NCBI RefSeq assembly: GCF_014529535.1
Contig: NC_050738.1
Coordinates: forward strand, 11,679,318 to 11,743,317
From: Bradysia coprophila
Lineage: Eukaryota > Arthropoda > Insecta > Diptera > Sciaridae
Direction of reading: 5' to 3'
Length of the DNA stretch: 64,000 nucleotides
The translations under genes and the position numbers were made by a program. Below are positions 1 through 16,499 of this stretch, one piece after another. The notes under the pieces were generated by a model. That model was not told the origin of the DNA. It did not search any database and worked only from the letters and a program-made list of their open reading frames with translations. Every line of letters begins with the position of its first letter. The stretch's first letter is position 1.

Positions 1-289
1 ATAAATGACATCTTTTATCGGTCGGTACACATTATACTCTTTGATAAGATTGTGATTTTTTTTGGGGGGGAACAAGAAGCACTGAAACAATATATACCTA
101 CACATCTACCGTCTTATGCTGTCGTTCTTAATCTGAAGTTTTAGGCTGATCAAGTCGAATTACCGATAGCCATTTAACGTACATCAACATAATAACGTTA
201 AGTATATCAATTGGATAAAGCTGTTATCTTCCGTCGTTATATATACTTTATCTTATCACGCTGCTTAACATTTAGTTGGTGGTACATGT

Positions 290-330
<41 letters not shown>
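1..330. other. Intergenic, ends in an AT dinucleotide run
   Basis: No gene is visible. The stretch ends in a pure AT dinucleotide microsatellite from about 293 to 328 that directly abuts the inverted-repeat element starting at 331. Confidence 0.7.
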
Positions 331-332
<2 letters not shown>

Positions 333-566
333 CAGTCAAAAAACAAGAAAGGGTAAATGTGATGCAAGTCCTTTATCTTAACTCATATATAAATAACTCA
401 TATCGCTGAGGGTGACGCATTGTGTGCCGTACATAAAAGTTTTATCAACAAAAAATTAACCCCAAAAATTTGTGAAAGAAAATTTTACAAAAAGAAATTT
501 GCGTCACAAGTGGCATAGGATAAAGGACTTGCGTCACATTTACCCTTTAAGGGTTTTTTGACTGAT
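331..566. mobile_element. Inverted-repeat element (MITE-like), about 236 bp
   Basis: The left end (331-377) reads atcagtcaaaaaac and onward. The right end (519-566) is its inverted complement, ending gttttttgactgat. The arms are about 47 bp and imperfect. The interior (395-470) recurs at 19379-19462. No transposase is encoded. A hairpin motif with gtgcgggcatgat at about 1582-1594 also recurs next to the second copy, so a larger element reaching to about 1600 is possible. Confidence 0.7.
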
Positions 567-609
567 ATCACCACTTTTGTAAGTATGTCATTCCACAACA
601 TCAGAAAAC

Positions 610-1085
610 CTTACGGAAATTAAAAAATTCTAGAGAAATCAGTCTGAATCCCAAAATCTAGAAACCAAACTTGGAACACCTCACTTATATCGAAAATAAC
701 CCAAATCTATCAAAAAATCAGATGGAAGTTAGGTAGTGCCAGAGAAATCATCTGTCATCCCAAAATTTATAGAACCAACCTTGAAACACTTCACCAATGT
801 CGAATATAACTCAAATCCATCGAAAAATCCGATGGAAGTTAGGTAGTGCCAGAGGAATCATCTGCCATCCCAATATTTAGGAACCAACCTTGGAACACCT
901 CACTTATATCGAAAATAACACAACTCCATCAAAAAATGCGATAGAAGTTAGGAAGTGCCTGAAGAATGATCTGTCATTCCAAAATTTAGGAATGTCGAAA
1001 AAAACCCAAACATCGAAAAATCCAATGGAAGTTAGTAAGTGCCACAGAAATCATCTGTCATCCCAAAATTTGGGTACCAACCCAG
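610..1085. repeat. Minisatellite, about 110-bp unit, 4 copies plus a partial
   Basis: The marker ggaagttaggtagtgcc or a close variant begins at 724, 834, 943 and 1027, giving spacings of 110, 109 and 84 bp. A diverged partial unit lies at about 614-700. The units differ at several percent of positions and the last one has an internal deletion. The short open frame across it is a by-product of the repetition. A CA-rich run follows at about 1191-1215. Confidence 0.8.
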
Positions 1086-1215
1086 TGGAAGGTAATAAAT
1101 AATGATCCCCACAATTTCCAACAAGAAACAAATCCCAAAACAACACACACCTTTCACCACATTACCATCCATAGCATGCACCAAAATATACAACACACTC
1201 ACACACACACACAAA

Positions 1216-3170
1216 CAAATTAGCCTATAACCGAAATTTCAGGAAAACCTATAGAAACGATTAGGAGTTGCTGGATCCACTTTTCCTTAGGAACTAACTA
1301 ACTAACTTATGTTGGCGATTTAAGTTATCTGAAAAAACGAAATTTTTCTTATTTTCATACAAAAACAAAAATTTTAAATTAAATATCTCAGCCAAATCGT
1401 AAGCTACTGTCAAGTGTGATAGCTCGTTGAACTCGTATGGATGCCTAGATTCCAAATATCTAAGTTTAGGGGTCGTGTGAGTTTAGGGAGTGGAGTCAAA
1501 AATTTGTTGTAAATATGCTCCGCCGTCCATTAAAAAAATAAAAACATTTTTGCTAGTGGACCTGTGTCACGCCCGCTTACTAATGTGCGGGCATGATTCC
1601 CATATGTGAGAGAGTTGAGTTTGTACGAATGAATTCAGCTGGAAAACATTATGGAACACTATACTCTACGTTAAATTGGTTTTATTGCGGTATGGAGCGA
1701 ATGAAACTAGCAAATACCTAAGTAAATCGGTGGCAGCCTTTATGCGTGTGTAATTAAAAATGGAAAATTTTGCAATATGATAAGGAAGAGATAAAATAAC
1801 CGAAATGGTTAAATGTTCCATAAAATCTAATCAATTCGAGACATTTAAAACACATCGCATTACTACACACAATTTACATTAATTGAGGAGAGGTTTCGTA
1901 TTTCGTAGTATGAATATACCGTAGAACGATTTTCAAAACATGCTAAAAACGAAAATAATAATAATCGGAAATTCCAGGAACATTGCGAAATTTATACACA
2001 TCACTGGTTGATGTATATAGTTAACGGGAGTCTCTTCAAGTTAATGAGTAATATCAGATAACGATCGACTGAACAATTAATGGGGATGCAACACTATTAC
2101 ACACAAATCCCTACGTTGTTGGCATGGAACTTTGATTTCATTATTTCGCTTAAATGGTGGTGTGTATAATGAGAAGTTTGTTCCTCCCGTTTGTTTGGTT
2201 TTATCACTGAATGAAGTTGATACTGAAGTATATCAGACCTCTGAAATCGAATGAATATGATTTACAGTCTAATTTCCGCATATTATTCAGTTTACATTCT
2301 TAACTGCATGGTTTAGTCTGTTCTTCATAAGTGAAAACAGGTGTCCCACTCACAATATTTATCAAAGCAACAGAATATATCAAAGCTTTTTAAAGCACGA
2401 GAAAATCAGGCGACAGATCTTTTTACGTTAGTGTACAATAAAAAACTTAAGGACCAGAACCGGACCAGGTCAGGTTATTCAAAATCATTTTAAACATCTC
2501 TCGAGATACCTCAGTAATATAAGGAATTTACAGTCGCATACGGAAATGAATTCATATGACGTTAAATCTCCAATCATATCACAACTTTGGGTTGACCTGA
2601 ATGAGCCTGAAGTTGACATGGTTGGAGTTCTTACTTTAAATGCGTTACCTCTGTATCACCGATATGTCTACACAAAGGAATACCTCTGATGTTGACCACA
2701 AATCATAACACCATCGATTTGTTGCCGAGCTTTCTAGAAGGTGTTTGAACTATAATTAGAAGGAGTGATCCGAACCTTAATAAGCTTTAATTTTCGAGCA
2801 GTCTTTTTCACTTTTTACCGAAGAACCAACTGTTGATGTTGAAGTAGTTATGAGACATATTAGTTCAAGCCAAGTGAAACCAACTCGACAACTTACAGAA
2901 AGTAAGAATTTAGGAAAAGAATTTCGCTTATAAGAACGTGGACTACAGCGGCGGGAACTGAAAATGTCACATTTCCAACAATTACAATCCAGTCGACATT
3001 ATCCATTTCACATGCGATTTACATGTTATAATGCATACATTATCATTGGCATTGCTTGTGGAATGAATAATGTCGATTAGATTGCATTGTATAACGGCCT
3101 TAACAATCCCAACGTAACATTTTTGTATCGTTTTTTTTTCGTTCACTGACGTACCGAGGCTGTACGACAG
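1216..3170. other. Intergenic, no gene seen
   Basis: No long open frame, no splice-compatible exon chain and no RNA gene was recognised. A small hairpin (gcccgc / gcgggc) lies at about 1570-1592 and is shared with 19521-19540. Confidence 0.6.
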
Positions 3171-3233
3171 TAACGTTATTTGTACTCTTGTAGCTTTATG
3201 GTAACAACGTGCTGGTGAAATTACGAATTGTTA

Positions 3234-3367
3234 CGATACAGTGAACGACATCTCAAATGTCTCACTGTAAAATTTTTCTGAGAATTTTATTGTGTCATTG
3301 CAAATTCATAATGACATTCTCTGAAAAAAATTACAGTGAGACATTTGAGATGTCGTTCACTGTATCG
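3234..3367. repeat. Long hairpin, near-perfect arms
   Basis: The left arm (3234-3299) starts cgatacagtgaacgacatct and is answered by its inverted complement ending at 3367, with a loop of about 10 bp. Weaker outer complementarity (taacgtta and gctttata motifs at about 3172-3200 and 3410-3431) suggests a larger foldback element of about 260 bp. Confidence 0.8.
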
Positions 3368-3666
3368 ACAAAAAATTGAAACGATAACGCTGCAAACTTG
3401 GAACTTTCTCTATAAAGCTATAACGTTACGGTTCCCTGAAAATAACGTTTTCGTTTGATTTTCGTTGGTCCAAGGCAAAGCTGAGATAAGTGTAGACTAA
3501 GCCTAACTAAATGTTAACCAGCACATACGTTTATGTTTAGTTTGAAAGGCTAACGAAATGGTTTATTCAAGGACACACTGTGCACCCTAGAATTTTCGAT
3601 TTTTTTCCGACTGCCTGATGCAAAATAATTTAAAAATGAAATTTGTGTTAACTTGCAGGGCGAAGC

Positions 3667-3672
3667 TTTATT
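3667..3672 (-). terminator. Candidate poly(A) signal of Cks
   Basis: AATAAA on the minus strand, about 200 bp past the Cks stop codon. The position is plausible but there is no transcript evidence. Confidence 0.45.
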
Positions 3673-3872
3673 AAGCAAAAATTTACATCTTCTTATATAC
3701 AGTTAGACGAAAAGAAAAGAGCATTCCATTCAAACGAATAAATTATCAGCAAGTGAGACGATATTTAAAAAAATTCTTAAAGAAGGGACCTTATGCTCCC
3801 CACACTTCCATGTCCCTTACACTGAAAAACTTAACATTTATCTTGTAAAAAAATGAAAAAGAAACAATAAAT

Positions 3873-5164
3873 CTATGTGGTGGTTGTTATCTGGTCGATT
3901 CCGAGCGGTCGCCTGAACAGTAAAATATGCGGCTCCGGAGAATGCTTCATATAGTGGATCCAGCCTCGAGATTGCTGAACGCCTAGAGATCTCCATTCGC
4001 CCTCACTCATTAGATGATCGGGTAGTTGCCGGACCAATTCTTTCGGCAGAACCACATGTCTGCAAAACGAAAGAAACGAAACATCAGTTTAGTTAGTAAT
4101 CGGTTAGTGTCGGGACGATTTTCATTTAAAGCAATTTGTAGCGCGCACGCTTCTCTGACTCGTTGGACCTTACGCATTTTAAGAGTAAATAGGTTTATCT
4201 GATAGGCATAGCAGGAGCACCTTCTTCTGTACTTAATCCAATTGTCGTAGGCTCTATAGGTTTCACTATCAGTCAAAAACGGTCCACAAACTCACTTACG
4301 AGATGACTCTTGACGTTAAGATAGTTAAGCAGCCTGTAAAACCATTCCCCTCCAGTGCAGTAGCTAAATTTGGACAACGCAAAGTCTGAGCAGAATTGTT
4401 TTATCTACTGGCTAACGGACTTAACTATGAACGGACTTAACTCAGATCAGATTTGTCTAGTTGAAACATTGAAACGAAGTTTTAGTTAAACATCCACACC
4501 GGATCAACCAGACTAATTGGAAAGTGACATCAAATTTCATCCAAAATGAACGGGTGCGCGCCTATTAGATTCACGTTCAAGGTCATGTTATTAATAAAAA
4601 TGATTTGGAAGAAAAATGAAGTGATTCCGTGATTGTCATGTCGAAGACCTCACGTTACCTCGAAGACGATTCTTGTGATAAGACTCAGGAAAAATCGCAA
4701 ATTTTTTTAACGACATAATCAAATATGTAACAAAATTGGACTCTCGAATATTCCAAGACAGCCCTGCATGACGCCTTCAATTGACCATTCATTAAAAATG
4801 AATTAACTGGTTCATTAACTCAACGATTATGTTGTGTGTAAATGCAATAAGATCAGTCTGAGGCTAATAAGAGGATATGTACAAGAAATTGAACTGAGCG
4901 TCGATTGATGTGGAAAGTTCCGTTGAAATAATTCAAACGTCAACTTCAAATATTTTTTTTCAAAACCAAAACAGAAATAATTCATTCAACGAATTTGTTG
5001 AATGAAATGATTAAATAAAATAAATGAAAGCGTCTGATCAGTCGGTGGCGAGTCCAACGAAACAATAGACAATATTGTTGAATGTGAAAATTAATTTAGT
5101 TTTACCTGTATTCATATTGATCATCATTGTACTTGTCTGAATAAAAAATATCTTTGGCAGACAT
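3873..5164 (-). CDS. Cks: Cyclin-dependent kinase regulatory subunit (Cks/Suc1)
   Basis: This small adaptor binds cyclin-dependent kinases and reads phosphorylated substrates in cell-cycle control. There are two exons on the minus strand: 5106-5164 and 3873-4059, joined across a 1046-bp intron (4060-5105) with GT-AG ends, giving 81 residues. The N-terminus starts [15 protein letters not shown]. The second exon carries the family signature: HVVLPKEL, then the [17 protein letters not shown] core, then [11 protein letters not shown]. The length matches animal Cks proteins (about 75-97 residues). It looks closer to Drosophila Cks30A than to Cks85A, but that is a judgement from memory. The last residues, after RRPLG, are a short tail rich in threonine. 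The start is the only ATG that gives the conserved beginning. The nearest neighbour is cactin, also on the minus strand and about 2.7 kb away. Confidence 0.96.
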
Positions 5165-5464
5165 TTTTAGCGGCTTCTTTATGTTAAAATAACTATTACT
5201 TAAACGATTCGCACGATAAACGATTTAATTTCACACAAAAACAGAAATTGTCTGTACTTAAATTCAGTAATTCGATTTATGAGCGTCGACAGCTATTTTG
5301 AAATTCAGCTAATGGCCTCCTATTGTTTAAAATTCAACGATAATGTTACCAGATGTCACATAAGATCCTCTTGATTTTGCTAAATTGTGGGTTTACAATG
5401 AACGATTTTTAGAATATGAACAGATGAGAACGTTTGAAATAGTTATTTGCAATGAAATTACAAT

Positions 5465-5778
5465 CCAGGTATGGTGTGTCCATACAAACCGGAGGAAATA
5501 GCTATATCATATAGATAAACTCACCTTTCAATGATTTTCATTAAAAGGTGAGTTTGTTAATTAAAATCGATATTTCGTCCGCTCTTAAATTTTAACATTA
5601 GACCATATCTATTAGATAGTCAAGTCAAGACATTAGACCCAATGAGGTATGGTCGAATGTCAAACTTTGTATGGAGCGTAGGACATAGTGATTTCATATA
5701 AAGAAACTCACCTCTCATGTCATGAGAAATCGCTATGTCCTCCGGTTTGTATGAATAGACCATACCGACCATACCTGG
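5465..5778. mobile_element. Inverted-repeat element, about 314 bp
   Basis: The left end (ccaggtatggtgtgtccata) and the right end (ending gaccatacctgg at 5778) are inverted copies. The arms continue through an accggaggaaatagc motif answered by gctatgtcctccggt. An inner hairpin at 5520-5562 has actcacctttcaatg against aaaaggtgagtt. No coding capacity. It begins about 300 bp upstream of the Cks start codon. Confidence 0.75.
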
Positions 5779-5825
5779 TTTACACTTTAATTTATTAGAC
5801 CTTATCTATAGGAATTTCATTGGTG

Positions 5826-5875
5826 TACCTGTTTCGGACGATTGATTTTAGGCAATTCCGCGAAATTTAGGCTTA
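5826..5875. repeat. Fragment of a dispersed cgcgag-type repeat
   Basis: The segment matches a motif (ggacgattgattttaggcaa followed by ttycgcga) that recurs at about 6465, 23456, 49450 and 49700. Only one arm is recognisable here. Confidence 0.55.
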
Positions 5876-6452
5876 AATGGTTTTATATTTTAGGTTTTTA
5901 CATATGTCGAGCCCAAAAACGGCGGTTTTGTAGAAATTGTCTCTTGTTTTCGGCACCTTACATGAAAAGTTTCGGTTACCGCCCTCACTTCGATTTGGAA
6001 CCACGGATGTACTATTAGTATGTCTTGAGTAAGAGATTTGGTACTACTATTTATCTACTTTATAACTATCTAATAATAGTTATTTGTTTACCGAGGGCAG
6101 AAAACAGGAAATTCCAGAAAGAGCGATGTTTTCACTCAAGTTAAAATTTTCTATTTCTCCAAGAGAACACTAGGTTGTTCATGCGTGAATGCGGTTGTTT
6201 TTGCTGTTTTTCTCCATGAAACGAATACTTCGATTCGGCATACAATTTTCGGAAACATAAACTAGTGACAGTTAGAATGAGAAAAGTTTCATTTTCTCCC
6301 CACGGGAGAGAAAGTGCTGCAGTTCTCTCGCTAGAAATGTTATTCGATCCAAACAGCCTCGATGTAGCGCTTCATCGAGGCCGTTTAATTCGATCGGCTT
6401 ATTGAAGGGAGAAAATAAGGCAAAACACAATGCGCGCATGAAATATTTATTT

Positions 6453-6562
6453 ACGTATCTGTTGTGCACAGTAGATCTTCGGTAATTTCGCGAGTTGTAG
6501 CCTGAATAAATTGAGGGCGACATGCGAAAGTGCCTAAAATCAACCAACCACAAAAGATGCCG
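6453..6562. mobile_element. Short palindromic element, cgcgag family, degenerate copy
   Basis: The left arm starts tacgtatctgttgtgcacag. The right arm contains gtgcctaaaatcaac and ends near agatgccg. It is a diverged version of the clean copy at 49686-49782. Confidence 0.6.
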
Positions 6563-6631
6563 TTAAATTTGGGGTGTCCAAGCCCATCTACCTTAGTAAG
6601 TGTCTTATGATATAGTACATTGAATGACAAG

Positions 6632-6729
6632 GGGCGAAAGTAAAAAAATTCAACCGTGTGCGAGAGTTGATGCCCGCGCCGAAGGCAAGGGCCTCAATCG
6701 CACAGGTTGAATTTTTTTACTTTTGACCC
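6632..6729. repeat. Hairpin with GC-rich centre
   Basis: The left arm gggcgaaagtaaaaaaattc is answered by the inverted complement ending at 6729. The centre is GC-rich (cgcgccgaaggcaagggc), unlike the AT-rich surroundings. Confidence 0.7.
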
Positions 6730-6744
6730 GAGTCGTTCATACTA

Positions 6745-7196
6745 TTTTTTTTGATACCAACATCGAAAGTTGATACGTATCGCAAACAACAGAACAAAAT
6801 GTTGAAATATGAAGGCATTTAGCCAGAAAATGCGGGGGTCCAGGGGGCGGCAGCCCACTGGTATATCAAAAATTTAATTATTTAGCCGTCACAACAACAA
6901 CACACACAAAAATTAACAAATAAATAACAAATCATTCAGCAACACAAAGTATCAACTTCGTATGTTAATTTCAATAAGAGCACTGGCGCACGCTTTATTT
7001 CAATTTTGATCGCAGTACACTTATTGACAAGAGTCGACCATTACATTATGTAGTCGACTTTCGCATTATGTATATTGACTTTCGCTTTATGTATTCTTTC
7101 TTTCTCCCCGCTCAAACACATAACTTGCATTTTTTTACTTTCGCCCCGGATTTCGAGGGCGAAAGTATCAACTTTCGATGTTGGTATCAAAAATTA
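6745..7196. mobile_element. MITE-like element, 452 bp, about 31-bp terminal inverted repeats
   Basis: The left end 6745-6776 contains gataccaacatcgaaagttg and the right end 7165-7196 contains caactttcgatgttggtatc. The inverted match is essentially perfect. No open frame of transposase size lies inside. Confidence 0.8.
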
Positions 7197-7345
7197 GTAC
7201 ATTACTATGCAAGGGAAGTAAAGTGATATTTCGTATCCAGATGAGAAAAAGTATCCGAGGGCGGTAGCCCGAGGTACTTTTACTCATCATGATACGAGAT
7301 ATCACTTTATTTCCCGTGTGTAGTATAACGTTTTACTATGCGAGT
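7195..7345. mobile_element. Palindromic element, gagtaaaagta family, copy 1
   Basis: It opens tagtacattactatgcaag, passes through tatccagatgag, a GC-rich centre (cgagggcggtagcccgagg) and a mirrored acttttactcatcatgata, and closes near gtagtataacgttttacta. The same structure recurs at 34625-34818 and, inverted, at 52025-52252. Confidence 0.75.
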
Positions 7346-7875
7346 GATGTAAAAGCTATTGCCTATACATGTAATAGCCTTATTACATGCAGCAGCATAG
7401 TAAAAGACTATTATCCCACTTCTTTAGAACCAAGCTAAAAGCCAAGCTTGTGTAAATTTGGGGGTATTCCGACGAATTCCATTTTATTAGATTAGCAGGA
7501 ACACACCACGTTTGATTACTTTGTACAAGTGTCAGTCGTGTTGAATAGTTTGTAATTTATCATCAGGCCAAAACAGGGACTTAGCTAATAAGTAGGTTGT
7601 CGTAACTTACAAATTGAACATCGAAAAATGTAAAGTTAGTTTAGGCGGAAAATACATAAAATTGGTGGAAGGGGCTTCAGATTGGCTTCGGTGAAAGTCA
7701 CCAAAACGAGTCAATTCCACCACACCATTACTCAATTTTTCAGAACTCGAAGGTGAGATATAGGAATGTCGTGAACCAGTAGACCTGAACACTTGAAACG
7801 ATGGTTCTCTATTCAAAAAAAAAATTAATTTATTTTCAAAAGTGTAATCTGCACATGAATCTCACAAAAAAGCCT

Positions 7876-9975
7876 TCATCTTCGGTATCGATATCGCTTG
7901 AAATGGAACCATAGCTGGAAAATGTTATTTTGAAATTGGCATCGAAATCCTCGCTTATAACTGAATTCCCATTCTCGGTTCACAATTTTGAACGCCAGAT
8001 CCTCGTATGGTGGTCCCGCATGGAAACGCAGTAAGGCGAAATCTTTGTTATCGTTGCATGGCGTCAAGAAGTATTGTGGAGTACAGCCTTTGTCAATCAA
8101 ATCAGGATAAAAAATGTTGAATTTGTAGCCTTGGACGATTTTCGGTGGCGGATTATCCATGTCGTAATGCGTCTGATTGTATTTGTTCCATTCGAATCCG
8201 GTGTGGACACGATTAAAGTACCTGGGCTTACGCGGTCGATACTTGTCGGACCATAAATAAATTTGCGAATCGAGTTTCGTTTCGACGGAAAATTCGGCTT
8301 CATCGTCGCCCATGCCTTTGCGGGCTTCCTTAGCCATTCGAATTTCTTCCTTTGAGTACGGATCGTCGTCTTCTTGCGCTTGAAGTAACCGTGAACGAAG
8401 GTTCTCAATGGCAGACTCATCGTCATCTGCATTTACGATTTTTACGTCCCTATCGAACGTACTTTCATCGATGTAGACGGGACTATACTGTCCTTGTTCG
8501 TATAACGTAAAACAATCGCCTAGCATGTTTTCGGTACCATCATTGGGAGAATCAGCAATGTCATCGTCTTCCGAACTATTTTCTCTGCTATCATCTCTTG
8601 ACGTGGCTCCAATCGCTGATCTAGATGTAGAAGGTTGAGGATCGATGCTTTGTTGATCTTTCGATGAATCCTGCTCTTGCTTCAGCTGTTCCAGTTTCAA
8701 TCGCAGGTTCTCTTGATGTTTATCCTTTAGGCGAGCTCTAGCCATATGAGCTTTCAACTGGGACAGTAGACTCTCCCAATAGCCGATGTCAACACCATCA
8801 CTTTTGTCATCGATTTTCGATTCGATTTTCCTCTTCAATTCCTCTAGTTGCGATGTCGTTTTACCTCTGAAAATTTCGGTGACATCTCTGGCTACACTCT
8901 GATGGATACCTTCACGACGTCCTACCGTGGCATGATATTCTCCACCCAAAACAAGTTTCTTCAATTTTTGTAATTCATCCTGCACAATAACGGTCAAATC
9001 TTCCCAGTACTCGTGATTGTGGCCCTTCTCCAATTCGATGTACACTTTGATGTCGACTAACAGATCCTCCAAATCCTTCATGCCCAGACCGTTCAAGTAC
9101 GTGTAGGGTTCATGCATTTGCATTTCAATTGATTCCTCCAGACTTTGATTGGATATGTATTGTGCTAGCAGGTCAATTGGCTTGGCACGGCCGTCCTGTA
9201 TTCGAATTTTGCTACGGAGGCGAGCTTGTTCCAAGTGAAATTTATCCTCTTGACGTTCCCATTCCTCAAACTGAGCGGCTTCACGTGATCGTTGCAAAAG
9301 AACCATTTCCTCTTCACGTTGCAAACGTTCCAATTCCCTTTCTTGTCTTCGTTTTTTAACCTTTTCCAGCTCACTCTTGTTCTCCATTTGCTTCTGCCGG
9401 TTGATAATTTCCAGCTCTTCGGTTGGCATACCTTTCAGACCTTTCTTCTCGAGTTTTTTGTTCCAAACAAACGTTGATGTCAAATGTGCATCACCGAATG
9501 GATTGTCCTGGTTTGTATAATGTTGGTACTCATTGTCCCAACCCATTCGCTCTCTGCGCTTGTTCTCCTTAATTTGTTTTTCCGCCAGACGACGAGCACG
9601 TTTCTCTTCGGGTGTTTCTAACTTCTTCAGCTCTTCCTTCTTTCGTTTCCGATCAATTACCTCCTTGATGCGTTTGCTTTCCAATTTCTGTAATAGTTTG
9701 ACCGACGAATCTGACTCACTGCTTGATGATCTATGTCTGGTCGATTTTTTACTTTTAGTCGATTTTAAAGACCTTCTTTTAGACGAGTCCCTAGAACGAT
9801 GCCTTTTCATTTTTGTTTTTCTTCGACTGTCACGAGAGTCGTCGTCTGTGGAAGAGGCTGAAGACGATTCCGATGTGGACGAATCTCGTCGTCTAGATCT
9901 AAGAATGAGAATTGTAATTAGTTCAACGATCGGTTTCTGTTTATTCAAAACTTACTTTTTGCTCTTTTTACCCAT
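7876..9975 (-). CDS. cactin: Cactin
   Basis: Cactin is a conserved nuclear protein linked to spliceosome function. In Drosophila it was first found as a partner of the IkB protein Cactus in the Rel/dorsal pathway. Two exons are joined: 9956-9975 (MGKKSK plus two bases) and 7876-9898, with a 57-bp GT-AG intron between them, giving 680 residues. The N-terminus (about 8-75) is rich in Arg/Ser dipeptides, as in splicing factors. A highly charged coiled-coil stretch follows (about 75-235). The hallmark C-terminal domain occupies about residues 553-680 and includes FYPDLIDKG, RFHAGPPYED, FKIVNREWE and the ending QLWFHFKRYRYRR. Reading straight through the intron would give a false start, while the spliced MGKKSK start fits the basic N-terminus of the family. 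The length is close to Drosophila cactin (about 720). Confidence 0.95.
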
Positions 9976-12214
9976 GTATTTGACAAAATTTCGATTACTA
10001 AAACTCAAACGATTGGCTTCGTCGCCGATTTTTGTGACATGAAGAAACAGAATAAACACACACCAGCTGTCAAGATGACACATGCGGATATTATTCTACA
10101 TGGCAACACCATGAACAACAACAAATTTTGAGCGTTTACAATACTAAATAATTTGCACAAATTTCCCGCCTTGCCATCAGCACCACGTGTGATACAAAAC
10201 CCTTATGCAGGGTTTAGAGAAGGCTGTTAAGGTGGCCTCACAGTTATCCATTTCCATTCCGTTTTGTCTCTGGGTACGTGACAGTTGTCATTTCAAACAA
10301 TATGAAGTGTAGTTGATAAGGACCACTTTTATGAAAACGTTTACACTCGTATAAAAGGTAGGCTTCCCTTCTAAAAGCTAATTTTTCTTATTGTAAAGTA
10401 AGTAGAATTATCATTAAGGAACCCACTGATAATTTGACCTACTTTTCAATGAGATTAACTAACTTATAGAAGGAGTTTCCCAGCTTTTATAAACAACAAA
10501 AAGTATCCCGTGTGAGAGCTGTCAAGTAAACAAAGTAAAAATTGAAAAAATTGTCTCTCATATGGATTGCTTTTTTGTTAAGTGGAAATCAAGCATATGA
10601 GAGTGCGTTGAAATTCATTTGTTCATCTACTAATTCACCCAAAATTCAAATTCTGAAGATCACTTGACAAAATTAACTCACTCTCCGTAAATACTCCATA
10701 GGGAAATGATGTTTGACCAAGGGTGTAAACTGTCCCTTAAGTTTTAGTCTTGGATTGTACCCTATGGGAAAATGGAATATTCAGCGAATCACCAAAAATA
10801 CTGAAAAAAGACAAAGTTAAGTTTACCTTCATATTCGTTTGGTGTCCGCTAACGAATTCTATACGAAATTGATGGACTCCGACTTCACTATACCCAGCGA
10901 GCGATGTATTCCATTCGCTATGCCTCCTAGATTATGCTAGGCCAACCAGGTATGTGAAAAATAGACAAACACACAAAGAACAGAACTGACCCTCAGCTGG
11001 TGTACAGTTCGACTAATCAATGAAAGTATAAAGTGTTGACGTTCATTGCGACTAACTACGACATTTATGTTTAGATTGTTGTTCTTGTTGCTACTCCGCT
11101 CTACGTGGGAGATTCAGCATCCATCACATTTAGTGTTTGCTTCCGATCTCTCTGACTTCTATGGAATTGATGGATTGCGTTAGAAATTTTTTTAAATATC
11201 ATTTCCCTTCGTGGCTAATTCTTTACATAATATAATATTTCGAAGAGTGTCATCAAATGTAAAAATGTTTTCCAACCTGAGCCTTTAATAAATTAACGAT
11301 CAGTCAATGTCATATTAATACTATTATTGATGCTGCTGACGCTTTTGGCCGATATTGTGAGAAATTTATAGCTACGTTTCTTCTGTTTCCCTGTACTCCT
11401 GATCCTAGATAGTGTCAGTATTGTATCGTATTGTTTTGCAACGAGCTATAAACATGACGAAGATGAAATTAATGCACATAGGAGAATGTAGTTTAGAAAC
11501 TAAGGGTAAAATCTATTACAATTTAGTACTTTTCTTCATAAAAAGACTGCTGTCACTGAATAATTTTTTCATGAACAAACTTCACTGCTGTGACATTTCA
11601 TGGGAATGAACCAATGTGAAGTTGTTATACAAAAAAAATAGTACAGTGAGTTGACTGTAAAAAAATGTGGCGGCGCCTCTACAAGCCAACCGACTAGGCG
11701 AATAAACACAACTGCACCGTGTAACCTGAAAATCGAAGGAGAAACCAAGGCTGTAAACTTTGGTAAGGATACGCGGGTGACACACCACAGCTCACGATAA
11801 AATGGCGAATTTCATACAAAAATTCACCTACTTTGACGATTCTCGTCGCTGACCCGATGTGGTGAATTTTGTTTATATATAAAATCTTCAGAAGTGGGGT
11901 GTTCCAGAGTATCCAATAAATTGGCGATCTGCGTGACCTCCCCAAAGTTTACTGATCATGACTGGGCTAAATTAGCAACAGGTACAGACCTATTACGTTT
12001 AGCGGATCGCGATCGCCTGCTCAGTATTCTCGAACTCGAACATCAAAAAGCTAAATTTTGATATCATAAAGCTCTGCAAACATTTCAAATAAACCGCGTT
12101 AAAAAATTGTGTGCCAATCATTATGTCAGTTCTGTTGGTAACAATGATTATAAGCTACCGGACTTATACGCATAGGTGGCCAGTGTAGCTGTCTCTCATA
12201 CGCTGTAAATCAGG
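9976..12214. other. Intergenic region between divergent cactin and eEF2
   Basis: About 2.2 kb separates the cactin and eEF2 start regions, which are read away from each other. A hairpin with arms ctctcatatg / catatgagag lies at about 10556-10604, and another short inverted repeat (aagtagaattatca) at 10398-10445. No coding exon was recognised. Confidence 0.55.
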
Positions 12215-12223
12215 TCTTTTTCT
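12215..12223 (+). promoter_or_regulatory. Candidate TCT-type (5' TOP) initiator of eEF2
   Basis: The pyrimidine run tctttttct lies 67 bp before the eEF2 ATG. Translation-machinery genes in flies commonly start transcription at such a TCT initiator, and this would leave a 5' leader of about 74 bases. Inference from the motif only. Confidence 0.4.
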
Positions 12224-12289
12224 ACGCCATTATATACAGGCGTGTTGTGTTTTATTCGGAATCATCAAAAGAATCACTAAACATCCAAA

Positions 12290-16172
<3,883 letters not shown>

Positions 16173-16436
16173 ATCCATCAACTGTTGAGCACTAAGAGAT
16201 TTTTTTCGTTTTTTTTATATTTAATTCTTGTACGACTTCAAACTTAATTTTTCTTTTCATTCTGGCTTTTCTTTGATCTAAACAAAAACAACAAAAAAAA
16301 ACATAACGAAAGTACTGCTGCGCGATACTCTCATATTAAAATGTGGAAGTAAGCTACCAAGTCTCATGGCTGGTAGCTGCGTTTTAAAAAAGCAACATAA
16401 ATAATGGTTTAATGTTATGTGAGAAACATACCCGAA

Positions 16437-16442
16437 AATAAA
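16437..16442 (+). terminator. Poly(A) signal of eEF2
   Basis: AATAAA lies 265 bp after the eEF2 stop codon, in an AT-rich 3' untranslated stretch. Confidence 0.6.
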
Positions 16443-16499
16443 CGGTTTATTTAACGAAGAGAATGTTTGGGTTTTTATTTATAAAACGTTGGACCTGAA

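Noticed and set aside
890-1102. 70-codon plus-strand open frame
   Set aside because: It lies inside the 110-bp minisatellite; its repeated peptide pattern is a by-product of the DNA repeat.
9533-10042. 169-codon plus-strand open frame
   Set aside because: It is antisense to the Arg/Ser-rich 5' part of cactin; biased codons leave the opposite strand open.
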